The notes under the pieces are model-generated. The model saw only the letters and a program-made list of their open reading frames with translations, had not been told where the DNA came from and did no database searches. 63,282 nt of DNA, from the NCBI GenBank assembly GCA_900320585.1, contig ONSV01000005.1, forward strand, positions 1 to 63,282, given 5' to 3'. Below, piece after piece: positions 1 to 8,177 of this stretch. Each line of letters begins with the position of its first letter. Within the stretch, counting starts at the first letter, position 1. The DNA is from an uncultured Prevotellaceae bacterium (GTDB lineage: Bacteria; Bacteroidota; Bacteroidia; Bacteroidales; Bacteroidaceae). The translations under genes and the position numbers were made by a program.

Positions 1-10
1 AGACACTGAC

Positions 11-1081
11 ATGGAAGAAAATAAAATCCGTATTGCTATCACCCACGGCGACACCAATGGTATCGGCTACGAGACCATTTTCAAGACATTCGCCGACCCC
101 ACAATCCTCGAATTGTGCACCCCCATCATCTATGGCTCGCCCAAGATAGCCGCCTATCACCGCAAGACGCTGGGCATACAGGCCAACTTCAGCATCGTGA
201 GCAAGGCAGAGGACGCTCATGCCGACAAGCTCAACATCCTCACCTGCTTCGACGACGAGGTGAAAGTGGAGTTGGGCACCCCGACCAAGGCCTCGGCCAC
301 TGCTGCCAAGAAGGCCCTCTCACGAGCCATCAACGATGCCAACGTCGGTCTGGTGGATGCCGTGGTGGCGCTGCCGATGGTTGCCTTCACCGATACCACC
401 GAGGAAGGTGCGGCCCCCGCAGCCGAAATCGCTGACGCCAAGTCGGAGCCCCTGGTCATCCATGTGAACGAGGACCTGCGCATTGCCTCGGCCACTGGCG
501 ACATGCCCCTTGGCGATGCCCTGCGCGAGTTGCGCAAGGAACTGATTGTAGAGAAGGCCACCATATTCCACAATGCACTGCGTCGCGACTTCCGTCTCTC
601 CAACCCCCGCATCGCCCTGCTACAGGTCAACCCACAGCCAGGAGCCGAGGAAGAGGAAATCCTGAAGCCCGCCATCAACGACCTGCACAATGCCGGCATA
701 GGCGTCTTTGGCCCCTATCCTACCGACGCTTTCTTCAACCGTTACGACCATGAGCATTTCGACGGCGTCCTGGCCATGTACCACGACCAGGCGATGACCC
801 CGTTCCGTCTGCTTTCCGACGAGACCGACGTGAAGCTCACCGCCGGCCTTCCCATCGTGATGACGGCCCCCGGCTTCGGTCCGCAGTTCGAGGAGGCCGG
901 CAAGGGCACTGCCGACGAGAGTGCACTGCGCTATGCCATCTATCTGGCCATTGATGCTTTCCGCCACCGCCGCGACTACGACGAGCCGCTGGCCAACCCG
1001 CTAAAGAAACTCTACCACGAGAAGCGTGACGACAGCGAGAAGGTGCGTTTTGCCATCCCCAAGAAGCACGAGCAACACTGA
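11..1081 (+). CDS. pdxA: PdxA-family protein (4-hydroxythreonine-4-phosphate dehydrogenase-like), probably catalytically degenerate
   Basis: The 356-residue product matches the PdxA family along its length: N-terminal THGDTNGIGYE, TPIIYGS near residue 37, and MYHDQ near 256-260. PdxA normally oxidises 4-phosphohydroxy-threonine in the DXP-dependent vitamin B6 pathway, using three metal-binding histidines. Here only the MYHDQ histidine (258) survives. The usual (A)PxxK and GHTE segments are absent (residues 120-145 read ALPMVAFTDTT and then an Ala-rich stretch), the second histidine position reads ATGDMPL (Asp164), NPHAGE reads NPQPGAE, and the late DHGTA motif reads GFGPQ. The frame is intact and codon use matches neighbours, so it is not an obvious pseudogene. 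It is first in a run with the regulator, lptE-like and secG genes. Family assignment is firm; enzyme activity is doubtful. Confidence 0.85.
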   Translation: MEENKIRIAITHGDTNGIGYETIFKTFADPTILELCTPIIYGSPKIAAYHRKTLGIQANFSIVSKAEDAHADKLNILTCFDDEVKVELGTPTKASATAAKKALSRAINDANVGLVDAVVALPMVAFTDTTEEGAAPAAEIADAKSEPLVIHVNEDLRIASATGDMPLGDALRELRKELIVEKATIFHNALRRDFRLSNPRIALLQVNPQPGAEEEEILKPAINDLHNAGIGVFGPYPTDAFFNRYDHEHFDGVLAMYHDQAMTPFRLLSDETDVKLTAGLPIVMTAPGFGPQFEEAGKGTADESALRYAIYLAIDAFRHRRDYDEPLANPLKKLYHEKRDDSEKVRFAIPKKHEQH

Positions 1082-1134
1082 TTGTAGGTGAGACGTCATT
1101 CGATACGTTAATTTTCAAAAAAGCAACTGCCATA

Positions 1135-1168
1135 ATTGCAGTTTTTACATAAGATTTATGTAATTTTG
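1135..1168 (+). promoter_or_regulatory. Promoter for the sigma-54-type regulator gene, near-leaderless
   Basis: A -7 element TAATTTTG (1161-1168) fits the Bacteroidetes consensus TAnnTTTG, with a weak ATTG at 1135-1138 (22-nt spacer). The ATG at 1176 follows the -7 box by only 7 nt, so the transcript would have almost no 5' leader. Confidence 0.55.
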
Positions 1169-1175
1169 TCACCCG

Positions 1176-2396
1176 ATGAATGCATACAACCTACAAGATA
1201 TCAAGCGCAACTACAACATCGTGGGCAACTGCGATGCGCTGAACCATGCCCTCAACATCGCCCTTCAGGTGGCCGACACCGACCTGTCGGTGCTCATCGA
1301 GGGTGAGAGTGGTGTAGGCAAGGAGATTATCCCCCGACTCATCCACGACCATTCACCACGTCGCCGCCAGAACTACTTCGCCGTGAACTGCGGCGCGATA
1401 CCCGAAGGCACCATCGACAGCGAGCTCTTCGGTCATGAGAAAGGCGCCTTCACCGATGCAGTGAGCGAGAGCAAGGGTTACTTCGGCATCGCCGACAAGG
1501 GCACCATCTTCCTCGACGAGGTGGGCGAGCTGCCCATCGCCACCCAGGCCCGTCTCTTGCGTGTGCTCGAGACCGGCGAGTATATCCGTGTAGGCGGTCA
1601 GCAAGTGATGAAGACCGACGTGCGCGTGGTGGCTGCCACCAACGTCAATATCCGCAAGGCCATCAGCGAGGGTCGTTTCCGCGAGGACCTCTACTACCGT
1701 CTGAACACGATACCCATCCACATGCCCGCGCTCCGCGAGCGCGGCAACGACATTCTGTTGCTCTTCCGCCTGTTTGCCATGCAGATAGCCGAGAAATACC
1801 GCATCCCCCGCATCACGCTCGACGACGCCGCAAAGCAGATCATGCTCACCTACAAATGGCCCGGCAACGTCCGCCAACTGAAGAACTTCACCGAACAGAT
1901 GTCTATACTCAGCGAAAAGCGCGAGATTGATGCCGAGACCATCCGCCAGTTCATCCCCGACGATGGCACCACCACCCTGCCTGCCACCATCTCCACCGGC
2001 GGCAGCCACTCTTATGACAACGAGCGCGAGGCCCTCTTCAAGATGCTGTTCGACCTGGGCAAAAACGTGAAAGACCTGCGTCGCGAGGTGAACAGCCTGC
2101 GCAAGGTGATCGACGACAACAATACCATCGCCACCCAAGGACAGGCCCTCAGTGCCCAATACTCGATGCAGATAGAAGCCGAGCGCCACGACCCGACGGA
2201 AGTGGAGGACGCCGTGGCCGAGGAGATCTCTGAGACCGAGCCCGAGAGCCTGAACTTGAAAGAAGTGGAGAAGACCAAGATAGAGAAAGCCCTGGAGCGC
2301 TGCAAAGGCAACCGCAAGTTGGCCGCCCAGGCCCTGGGCATGTCAGACCGCTCGCTATACCGCAAACTGAAACAATATGGACTCACCCAGAAATAA
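1176..2396 (+). CDS. Sigma-54-interacting transcriptional regulator (AAA+ and Fis-type HTH)
   Basis: A 406-residue enhancer-binding-protein-like regulator. It starts almost directly with the AAA+ domain and has no recognisable N-terminal receiver domain. Walker A is GESGVGKE (43-50) and Walker B lies in GTIFLDEVGE (109-118). The sigma-54 contact loop reads GAFTDA (90-95) rather than GAFTGA. An arginine-finger region (REDLYYRLN) and the sensor II motif (WPGNVRQLKN) are present. A coiled-coil-like charged linker (about 285-365) leads to a C-terminal Fis-type helix-turn-helix (about 378-403). It would use ATP to remodel sigma-54 RNA polymerase, but the altered loop makes the sigma-54 role less certain. 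The lptE-like gene starts inside its 3' end, 20 nt before its stop, so the two are translationally coupled. Confidence 0.9.
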   Translation: MNAYNLQDIKRNYNIVGNCDALNHALNIALQVADTDLSVLIEGESGVGKEIIPRLIHDHSPRRRQNYFAVNCGAIPEGTIDSELFGHEKGAFTDAVSESKGYFGIADKGTIFLDEVGELPIATQARLLRVLETGEYIRVGGQQVMKTDVRVVAATNVNIRKAISEGRFREDLYYRLNTIPIHMPALRERGNDILLLFRLFAMQIAEKYRIPRITLDDAAKQIMLTYKWPGNVRQLKNFTEQMSILSEKREIDAETIRQFIPDDGTTTLPATISTGGSHSYDNEREALFKMLFDLGKNVKDLRREVNSLRKVIDDNNTIATQGQALSAQYSMQIEAERHDPTEVEDAVAEEISETEPESLNLKEVEKTKIEKALERCKGNRKLAAQALGMSDRSLYRKLKQYGLTQK

Positions 2397-2901
2397 GGTT
2401 ACCCTCATTCTGTCGGTCTTTTTCATGTCTATGGTGCTCACGGCATGCAGTGTGTCGTACAAGTTCAACAGTTCGAGCATCGACTATACGAAGACGAAGA
2501 CCATCACCATCGCCGACTTCCCCATCCGTGCCAGTTATGTCTGGGCACCGATGCAGACCATCTTCAACGAGCAGTTGAGGGACATCTTCTCGAGCCACAC
2601 CCGCCTGGTGCAGGTGAACCGCAATGGCGACCTGAAGATAGAGGGCGAGATCACGCAATACTCCCAACGCAACAAGAGCGTGTCGAGCGAGGGCTATTCT
2701 GCCCTTACCGAGCTCTCGATGACCGTGAACGTGCGTTTCACCAACAATGTGAACCACGACGAGGATTTCGAGCAATCGTTCACCGCCACCGCCTCATACG
2801 ACAGCCGTTTGTCGCTCAACTCCGTGCAGGAGGGACTGGTGGAGGAGATGGTGGAGGACATCACCGAACAAATTTTCAATGCCACCGTGGCCAACTGGTA
2901 A
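2377..2901 (+). CDS. lptE: LptE-family lipoprotein
   Basis: A 174-residue lipoprotein with a signal peptide and lipobox ending LTAC (Cys24), followed by CSVSYKFNSSSIDY and an Ile/Asp-rich domain typical of the Bacteroidetes LptE family. LptE plugs the LptD outer-membrane translocon in LPS export. The ATG at 2377 overlaps the regulator gene by 20 nt; it is needed to supply the basic and hydrophobic parts of the signal peptide. The neighbour order (regulator, this gene, hypothetical, secG) supports an envelope-biogenesis operon. Family assignment rests on length, lipobox and context; sequence identity to LptE is low across the phylum. Confidence 0.75.
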   Translation: MDSPRNKVTLILSVFFMSMVLTACSVSYKFNSSSIDYTKTKTITIADFPIRASYVWAPMQTIFNEQLRDIFSSHTRLVQVNRNGDLKIEGEITQYSQRNKSVSSEGYSALTELSMTVNVRFTNNVNHDEDFEQSFTATASYDSRLSLNSVQEGLVEEMVEDITEQIFNATVANW

Positions 2902-2905
2902 CGCT

Positions 2906-3634
2906 ATGGACCTACGACAACTCATCGAGCATCCCGAGCTGATGAACAAGGAGACGCTCTACGACCTGCGCTCCCTCATCGCGCTTCACCCCTACTACCA
3001 GACAGCGCGCCTGCTGATGCTCAAGAACCTCTATTTGCTGCACGACTCCTCGTTCGACGACGAGTTGCGCCGTGCCGCCATATACATTGCCGACCGCACC
3101 AAGCTCTTCGACCTTGTAGAGGCGGGACACTACCAAATCAAGCCCCGGCACAGTCGTCAGGAAACGCAAGGTGCCGACGCCTCCGACCGCACCCTCACGC
3201 TTATCGACAAGTTCCTCAACACGGTGCCCGACGACAATGCCACTCCCTCGAAGAAACGGAAACCCACGGCCGCCGATGCAACGGTGGACTACGTGGCATA
3301 TCTTTTGCAGGAAGAGGGCGGAGCCCAACCCGCAGCAGCCCCGGAAATGCGCGGTCAGCAGCTCATCGACAAATTCATCAACGACGAAGGTGGCAAGATT
3401 ACCTTACAGGAACAACCCGAATACGTGCCCCAAGAGTCTGTCGAAGGTGCAAAAGCAGGAGACGAGGGCTATTTTACCGAGACATTGGCCCGAATTTACG
3501 TCAAACAAGGCCGATATTCGAAGGCTTTGGAAATTATTAAGCGATTAAATTTGAATTATCCAAAAAAAAGTGCTTACTTTGCAGACCAAATTCGTTTTTT
3601 GGAAAAATTGATTATAAACAACAATAACAAATAA
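2906..3634 (+). CDS. Hypothetical cytoplasmic protein with TPR-like C-terminus
   Basis: A 242-residue protein without signal peptide or membrane segment. I chose ATG 2906 (MDLRQLIEHPELM), 4 nt after the lptE stop, over an upstream alternative that would overlap that gene. The N-terminal 75 residues are helical (LIALHPYYQTARLLMLKNLY). The middle is Pro/Lys-rich and probably disordered. The C-terminus (YFTETLARIYVKQGRYSKAL onward) looks like one TPR hairpin. I do not recognise a function. Position between lptE and secG suggests co-transcription. Confidence 0.85.
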   Translation: MDLRQLIEHPELMNKETLYDLRSLIALHPYYQTARLLMLKNLYLLHDSSFDDELRRAAIYIADRTKLFDLVEAGHYQIKPRHSRQETQGADASDRTLTLIDKFLNTVPDDNATPSKKRKPTAADATVDYVAYLLQEEGGAQPAAAPEMRGQQLIDKFINDEGGKITLQEQPEYVPQESVEGAKAGDEGYFTETLARIYVKQGRYSKALEIIKRLNLNYPKKSAYFADQIRFLEKLIINNNNK

Positions 3635-3642
3635 AGAAAATT

Positions 3643-4062
3643 ATGTACTATTTATTCGTAATTCTTATCGTCATTGCCTCGCTGCTGATGATTGGTATCG
3701 TCCTGATTCAAGAGTCCAAAGGTGGAGGTTTGTCGTCGAACTTCGCTGCAGGCAACCAACTTGCTGGCGTGCGCAAGACCACCGATTTCATAGAGAAAGC
3801 CACTTGGGGCCTGGCCATTGCCATGGTTGTGCTCAGCGTGCTCTGCGCTTATTTTGCTCCCGATGTTGTGGGCGAGCAGAGTGCTGTAGAGGCTACCACC
3901 ACCAACCCGCTGACCAACCCTACCACCCAGCAAAACTTTGGTGTCACCCAGCAGGCTCCTGCCGCTGCTGACCAGGCCGCTCCCGCTGCTGCCGAGCAAG
4001 CCGCACCCGCCGCTGCCGAGCAAAGTGCTCCTGCAGCCCCTGCTGCCGATGCCCAGAAATAA
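3643..4062 (+). CDS. secG: Preprotein translocase subunit SecG
   Basis: A 139-residue SecG: two membrane helices (about 3-22 and 55-73) flank the conserved cytosolic loop ESKGGGLSSNFA. SecG assists SecYEG-mediated export across the inner membrane. Beyond residue 80 there is a long Ala/Pro/Gln/Glu tail made of imperfect repeats of the form APAAAEQA, which most SecG proteins (about 75-110 residues) lack. It starts 8 nt after the hypothetical gene. No strong hairpin terminator follows before the tRNA-His promoter. Confidence 0.93.
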   Translation: MYYLFVILIVIASLLMIGIVLIQESKGGGLSSNFAAGNQLAGVRKTTDFIEKATWGLAIAMVVLSVLCAYFAPDVVGEQSAVEATTTNPLTNPTTQQNFGVTQQAPAAADQAAPAAAEQAAPAAAEQSAPAAPAADAQK

Positions 4063-4092
4063 TTGAGCGATTTTTAAAAAATTGCCCAAAAA

Positions 4093-4124
4093 TTTGGCGA
4101 TTAGAAATAATTCGCTTATCTTTG
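4093..4124 (+). promoter_or_regulatory. Promoter of tRNA-His
   Basis: TTTG (4093-4096), a 20-nt spacer and TATCTTTG (4117-4124) match the Bacteroidetes -33/-7 pattern. The tRNA begins about 30 nt downstream. Confidence 0.7.
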
Positions 4125-4154
4125 CACCCGCTTTTTAACCGAAAGCGGAACATG

Positions 4155-4228
4155 GTGCCCGTAGTTCAGTTGGTTAGAGCGTCAGATTGTGGTTCTGAAT
4201 GTCGGGGGTTCGAGTCCCCCCGGGCACA
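4155..4228 (+). tRNA. tRNA-His (GTG)
   Basis: Cloverleaf with acceptor GTGCCCG (4155-4161) pairing CGGGCAC (4221-4227), D-arm with GGTTAGAGC, anticodon loop containing GTG, and T-arm GGGGGTTCGAGTCCCCC. A G immediately upstream (4154) could serve as the extra 5' G of tRNA-His. The genome encodes ACC after the acceptor, so a full CCA is not encoded. Confidence 0.95.
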
Positions 4229-4232
4229 CCGG

Positions 4233-4272
4233 AAAAATCCCAAACGGAAACTATTATTCGTTTGGGATTTTT
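4233..4272 (+). terminator. Rho-independent terminator after tRNA-His
   Basis: Perfect 14-bp inverted repeat (4233-4246 with 4259-4272) whose right arm ends in a T-run, followed by CTTTTG. Confidence 0.85.
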
Positions 4273-4335
4273 CTTTTGTGCGTTTTTGGCGTGTTTTTGG
4301 CGTGATAATGTTTGTCAAAGGCGAGAAGTGGCCTT

Positions 4336-5367
4336 TCATTTCCCTTTCCCAGCCATTACCCTTTGGGCGATGTTTTGCTTCAGGCAGTCGCGGTAGAGCC
4401 AAATCTCACGGGTGTGGTAGTTACCCTCCTTGCCAAAGAGTGGCAGCACATAGTCGGTGGCGGTATAGCCATCGACGAGCAACAGTTGCGATGTCGTATC
4501 GAGCCTCACGGTGAGGGTATCCTTCTGCTGCTCGTTTACCGGCAACAGCGGAGAGGGTTCGGTGACGAGAGTAGCCGGTGTATTGTCGGTTCGCCAGTTC
4601 ACAGGATTGATGGCCACCACGTTACCCCCACTGATAGAGGGTATGGCGCAGTCGGCCGTCTTCACCGAGTTATAGCAAACGGTGACCCCTGTGTCGGAAG
4701 GCCCCGTAGCAGGTTTTATATGCCCACATTCCTCCAAGTCGGCCTTGGTGATATGATAACCGATTACATAGGCCGCCACCATGCGTTGGTAGGTATCATC
4801 ATCCATGCGCCGCAACAATTCCCTCACGGCCAGAGCCCCTTGCGAAAAGCCAGCCAGCACGAACGGCCTACCCTGGTTGATGTGCTTCAGGAAATGGTCG
4901 AAGGCCCGCTCCACATCGGCGAAGGCAAACTCTTTCCAAAGCGAACCAGCCGACTCTTCCATAACGGTTTGCAGCGAACATTGGCGGTAGTAAGGCGCAT
5001 AAAAATTGAGGGCCACCTCGTTGCCGCAGAACAGCGTGTCGACGCCCAGCATCTCGCCATACAGCGGCAAGCGCAAACTATCGGCATAGGTATCGGCCAG
5101 ATGCCCCACCGTGCCGTCGGGCAAGTTGTAGTCGCCAATCTCGGTGGAAACGATGTAGAACACATCGGCAACACCATTTCGCTCATTGGTATACCATTGC
5201 GTGCTGTCGGTATAATCGGGCTCTTTAGGCAGATAGCCAATGTCGGACGACGAGGTGTTGGTCTTCCTGCAAGAGACGAGCACATTGCCGGCCATCAAGA
5301 CGGCCAAAGCGAGAATCCACAGCCTGAGGCTCTTCGCCTGAGAGGAAAAAGAAAGATGTTTCTTCAT
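4336..5367 (-). CDS. DUF3089-type alpha/beta-hydrolase lipoprotein
   Basis: 343 residues. The start (MKKHLSFSSQ) is chosen because it gives a lipoprotein signal ending VLVSC. The body contains the nucleophile elbow GFSQGA of an alpha/beta hydrolase and matches DUF3089 proteins (ADVFYIVSTE, FNFYAPYYRQ-type segments). Enzyme substrate is unknown; an envelope esterase or lipase-like role is inference. Its ATG overlaps the stop of the upstream metallophosphoesterase gene (ATGA), so the two are coupled. Confidence 0.85.
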   Translation of the reverse strand: MKKHLSFSSQAKSLRLWILALAVLMAGNVLVSCRKTNTSSSDIGYLPKEPDYTDSTQWYTNERNGVADVFYIVSTEIGDYNLPDGTVGHLADTYADSLRLPLYGEMLGVDTLFCGNEVALNFYAPYYRQCSLQTVMEESAGSLWKEFAFADVERAFDHFLKHINQGRPFVLAGFSQGALAVRELLRRMDDDTYQRMVAAYVIGYHITKADLEECGHIKPATGPSDTGVTVCYNSVKTADCAIPSISGGNVVAINPVNWRTDNTPATLVTEPSPLLPVNEQQKDTLTVRLDTTSQLLLVDGYTATDYVLPLFGKEGNYHTREIWLYRDCLKQNIAQRVMAGKGK

Positions 5368-6488
5368 GATTGCGGAACTGAAAATTGATTTTCTGAAGAA
5401 GGATATTTCCGGCGCAGGGTGATGACATTGATTTCGGGCCATGGTCCCAGACGGAAGGGAACGGTGCCTCCGATGCCCAACGACACATAGAGCATGCGCC
5501 CGTCGCTGAAGTAAGCACCACCCCACTCGTGGTAGGTGAGCCACGCCGGTGAGAAGCGCCCCACGCTCAGCTGCGCCCCATGGGTATGGCCCGAGAGGGT
5601 GAGTTGCACGTCGCTGCTACCGAGCACTTCGCGTCGCCAATGTGAAGGGTCGTGCGAGAGCAGCACCTTGAACATGCCCTTGGGCAATGCTCCCAGCGCC
5701 TTAGCCAAATCGCCTTTCCGCACGAACGGCCCATTGCCCATGTTCTCCACCCCGACAATCGCGATGGCATCGGTGCCCCGGCTCACCACATGGTGGGCAT
5801 TGTCGAGCAGTTGCCATCCCATCTGTCGCTGCAAATCCCTCACCTTATTAACATGACCACCCACATAGTCGTGGTTGCCCATGACGGAGAACAGTCCGTC
5901 GGGGGCAGCAAGGCGCGACAGCGTGCCGACATAAGGGACGATTTCGTCGGGATTGAAATTCATCAGGTCGCCGGTGAAGAGTATCACGTCGCTGTGCTGT
6001 GCCAAAGCCGTGTCGACCACCTTGGTGATGAACTCCGGGTGACGGCTGAACGACCCCAGGTGCAGGTCGGACACCTGCATGATGCGGTAGCCATCGAACG
6101 ATTCGGGCACGTCGGGCGAAGCGCACTCCACCTCCCTGACCTTGAGTCTTCGATAGCCGAAGACGAACCCATAGGCGAAAGCCATGGCCAAAGTTGCCAC
6201 CAATACAAGGGCCACCTTCCACCCCACCAGAGGGGCCGTGAGCGCAAAGAGCAACTTGTTCACGACAACCATGAGGAAGGTAAAGAAGAACACGCGCATC
6301 GACCTCACCGGTCCGAGGCACCAAGTCGTCATCACCACGAAGGTCCATACCGTCCATAGTGAGACGAGGCCATAGCCCACCATCCACCATGCCCCAAGAG
6401 GCATGACATAACGCCAGAAGATAAACACATCGGGCACCACCATCATCAAGATGGCGGCGATGGAGAATATCCGGAAACTATGCTTCAT
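5364..6488 (-). CDS. Membrane-anchored metallophosphoesterase
   Basis: 374 residues with four hydrophobic helices in the first ~110 residues, then a calcineurin-type phosphoesterase domain. All metal-site motifs are visible: QVSDLHLGS, FTGDLMNF, MGNHDYVGG, LSHDPSHW and LSGHTHGAQ. The architecture resembles YkuE/YaeI-like phosphodiesterases, some of which act on lipid A precursors; that substrate is not shown here. Co-transcribed with the DUF3089 lipoprotein through a 4-nt overlap. Confidence 0.92.
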   Translation of the reverse strand: MKHSFRIFSIAAILMMVVPDVFIFWRYVMPLGAWWMVGYGLVSLWTVWTFVVMTTWCLGPVRSMRVFFFTFLMVVVNKLLFALTAPLVGWKVALVLVATLAMAFAYGFVFGYRRLKVREVECASPDVPESFDGYRIMQVSDLHLGSFSRHPEFITKVVDTALAQHSDVILFTGDLMNFNPDEIVPYVGTLSRLAAPDGLFSVMGNHDYVGGHVNKVRDLQRQMGWQLLDNAHHVVSRGTDAIAIVGVENMGNGPFVRKGDLAKALGALPKGMFKVLLSHDPSHWRREVLGSSDVQLTLSGHTHGAQLSVGRFSPAWLTYHEWGGAYFSDGRMLYVSLGIGGTVPFRLGPWPEINVITLRRKYPSSENQFSVPQS

Positions 6489-6559
6489 GACCTATTGTGG
6501 TATGTGGACCAAAAAAGGGAAGGCAAATCCCTCCCTTTATGATGGTAGAAAATGTCAAA

Positions 6560-7303
6560 TTACAAACAAATGCGCTCGGTGAGTGCGATGTAGCCCACCT
6601 TGCGCTTCATTCCCTGCTGTCCTTGGAAGCTATCATTGAGGAAGTTGTGCAGGGGCATGGAGAACTGAATCAAGAATTTCGACTTGCCGTCCTTGTTTGT
6701 TCTCGATATGGCAAAGTCCAATCCCCATCCACCTTTCAGCCTGTCCTTGTTGGTGTCCTCCAACGAGCCACCACAGCCAGTCACCACGTCGTAGAACACG
6801 CCGGCCTCAAAGGAAAGAACCTTATCGCCGGCAATCAGTCCCACACGAGGCTGGAAATAGAAGCCCCGGAGGTTGTCGTCGGTCTTCTTGAATACGATCT
6901 CCTGGCTCTTGAAATAAGCGCCGGCATACAAGCCAAACGACTTAGGCATATACGACACATCGGCACCTACGGCATAGTCGCCGATATGCTTGAATGGGTT
7001 GGCGAAAGCGCGGTGATAAGGTCCATAAATGTCGGTTTCTCCCTCAAACCCCTTCTTGCCCATTCCGATGGGGAACATCAGTTGGGCATCGGGCAAATTC
7101 CGCTCTATCCAGAGAGAGTCTTTCTCGTTGCCTTTGAACAGGAAATCTTTCAAGCCAATCTTAACCAAATCGTAAATGGCGGTGGTGAAGTAGTTGGTGC
7201 ACCATGCACGGGTATTGAATGTCCAGTCGCTGCAGGCTTCCTGTGCCATCGCGCTGAACGACATGCTGAATGTCAAGACTGCGATAGATATTAACTTTTT
7301 CAT
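6560..7303 (-). CDS. Exported hypothetical protein, possibly outer-membrane barrel
   Basis: 247 residues with a Sec signal peptide ending SAMAQ. The remainder is rich in aromatic/alternating segments (FYFQPRVGLIAGDKVLSFEAGVFY is one strand-like pair) and ends with a strand terminating in aromatic/hydrophobic residues, which suggests a small outer-membrane beta-barrel. No catalytic motif seen. It sits 13 nt before the next minus-strand gene's stop codon, so the two are probably in one transcript. Confidence 0.8.
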   Translation of the reverse strand: MKKLISIAVLTFSMSFSAMAQEACSDWTFNTRAWCTNYFTTAIYDLVKIGLKDFLFKGNEKDSLWIERNLPDAQLMFPIGMGKKGFEGETDIYGPYHRAFANPFKHIGDYAVGADVSYMPKSFGLYAGAYFKSQEIVFKKTDDNLRGFYFQPRVGLIAGDKVLSFEAGVFYDVVTGCGGSLEDTNKDRLKGGWGLDFAISRTNKDGKSKFLIQFSMPLHNFLNDSFQGQQGMKRKVGYIALTERICL

Positions 7304-7316
7304 CGTTGTTATTTTA

Positions 7317-7931
7317 TTAGATGTTTATCCATGAACTGAGGTTGTCGGCGAGTGCCGAGGGTGTGGCCTCACCGATTGTGTTGATGAAATCCTGCGCTTC
7401 CTTCTCATCGATAGGCTCGCCAAGGTTATTGGCATACGACTTCTTGCCATCTTTCTCTGTCACGCTAAACAGCTGACTGAAGCCCTCGCGCTCCGTCATT
7501 TCATAATAAGTGGTCGTCTCGCCCTCCTCGGTTTTCTCCTTGACAACCAGAACATCACCTTGGAATGCGAGCTGCTGTCCATCTTTCACGGCTATGCCAT
7601 CAAAATTGTCGATGTCTTTCATGTCCTTGTAGAACGAGAGGAGCAGGCAATCCTTACCATCTTCGGTGCTCAGGACAACATAATCTTTGGCAAGAGCGTA
7701 TTTCGAGGGAGCCTTTTCCTCGCTTACCTCCATATCCCACAAGGCCAGGATGTCTTCCTGGTGGGCCTTCAGGTTGTTGTCGGCAGCCACCACGAGGGCG
7801 GCATCGGGCTCGCCTGCCGTAGGTTGCTCACTTTGCGCCTCCTTTACCGGGGCTTTGTCGGTGCAAGAAACAAGTGCCATTCCCAACGTCATCATGACAA
7901 GGATGACTTTATTCGTGAAAAAATGGTTCAT
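7317..7931 (-). CDS. Hypothetical lipoprotein
   Basis: 204 residues. The start MNHFFTNKV is preferred over one 30 nt upstream because it directly begins a lipoprotein signal (MALVSC). The mature part is acidic, contains two similar segments ending in EKDGKKSY- and EDGKDCLL-type turns, and has no recognisable domain. Its promoter region carries a 15-nt poly-A (poly-T in the sense direction) that may affect expression. Function unknown. Confidence 0.8.
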   Translation of the reverse strand: MNHFFTNKVILVMMTLGMALVSCTDKAPVKEAQSEQPTAGEPDAALVVAADNNLKAHQEDILALWDMEVSEEKAPSKYALAKDYVVLSTEDGKDCLLLSFYKDMKDIDNFDGIAVKDGQQLAFQGDVLVVKEKTEEGETTTYYEMTEREGFSQLFSVTEKDGKKSYANNLGEPIDEKEAQDFINTIGEATPSALADNLSSWINI

Positions 7932-7992
7932 TGTAATATTTGAATGATTAATAATATACATGTAGACTCTTCAATCCCTATGCTTTTGTTGG

Positions 7993-8027
7993 CAAATATA
8001 AAAAAAAAAAAAAACCATTTTTTCAAA
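7993..8027 (-). promoter_or_regulatory. Promoter of the hypothetical lipoprotein, with a homopolymer in its spacer
   Basis: On the minus strand TTTG (8024-8027) and TATATTTG (7993-8000) form a -33/-7 pair. The 23-nt spacer includes 14 consecutive T (8001-8014). Usual spacing in this window is 19-21 nt, so gain or loss of a few bases could switch promoter strength. Confidence 0.5.
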
Positions 8028-8177
8028 ACGCCATGTTTTTTTGCGCAAACATCACAATTTTCCCCGAAAGATGCTTGAAAAAACGACAAGAAACCCTTAC
8101 TATGCTTTGAAGATGAATTTGGTACGGATAAGGGAAAAGGCCTGACAGGATGATGCAAGCGATGTATTGGAGGCACG

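Noticed and set aside
4122-4514. 130-codon frame across tRNA-His
   Set aside because: It runs through the tRNA and its terminator; not plausible as a protein gene.
4312-5388. 358-codon plus-strand frame opposite the DUF3089 gene
   Set aside because: No signal or motif; antisense to a lipoprotein with GFSQGA.
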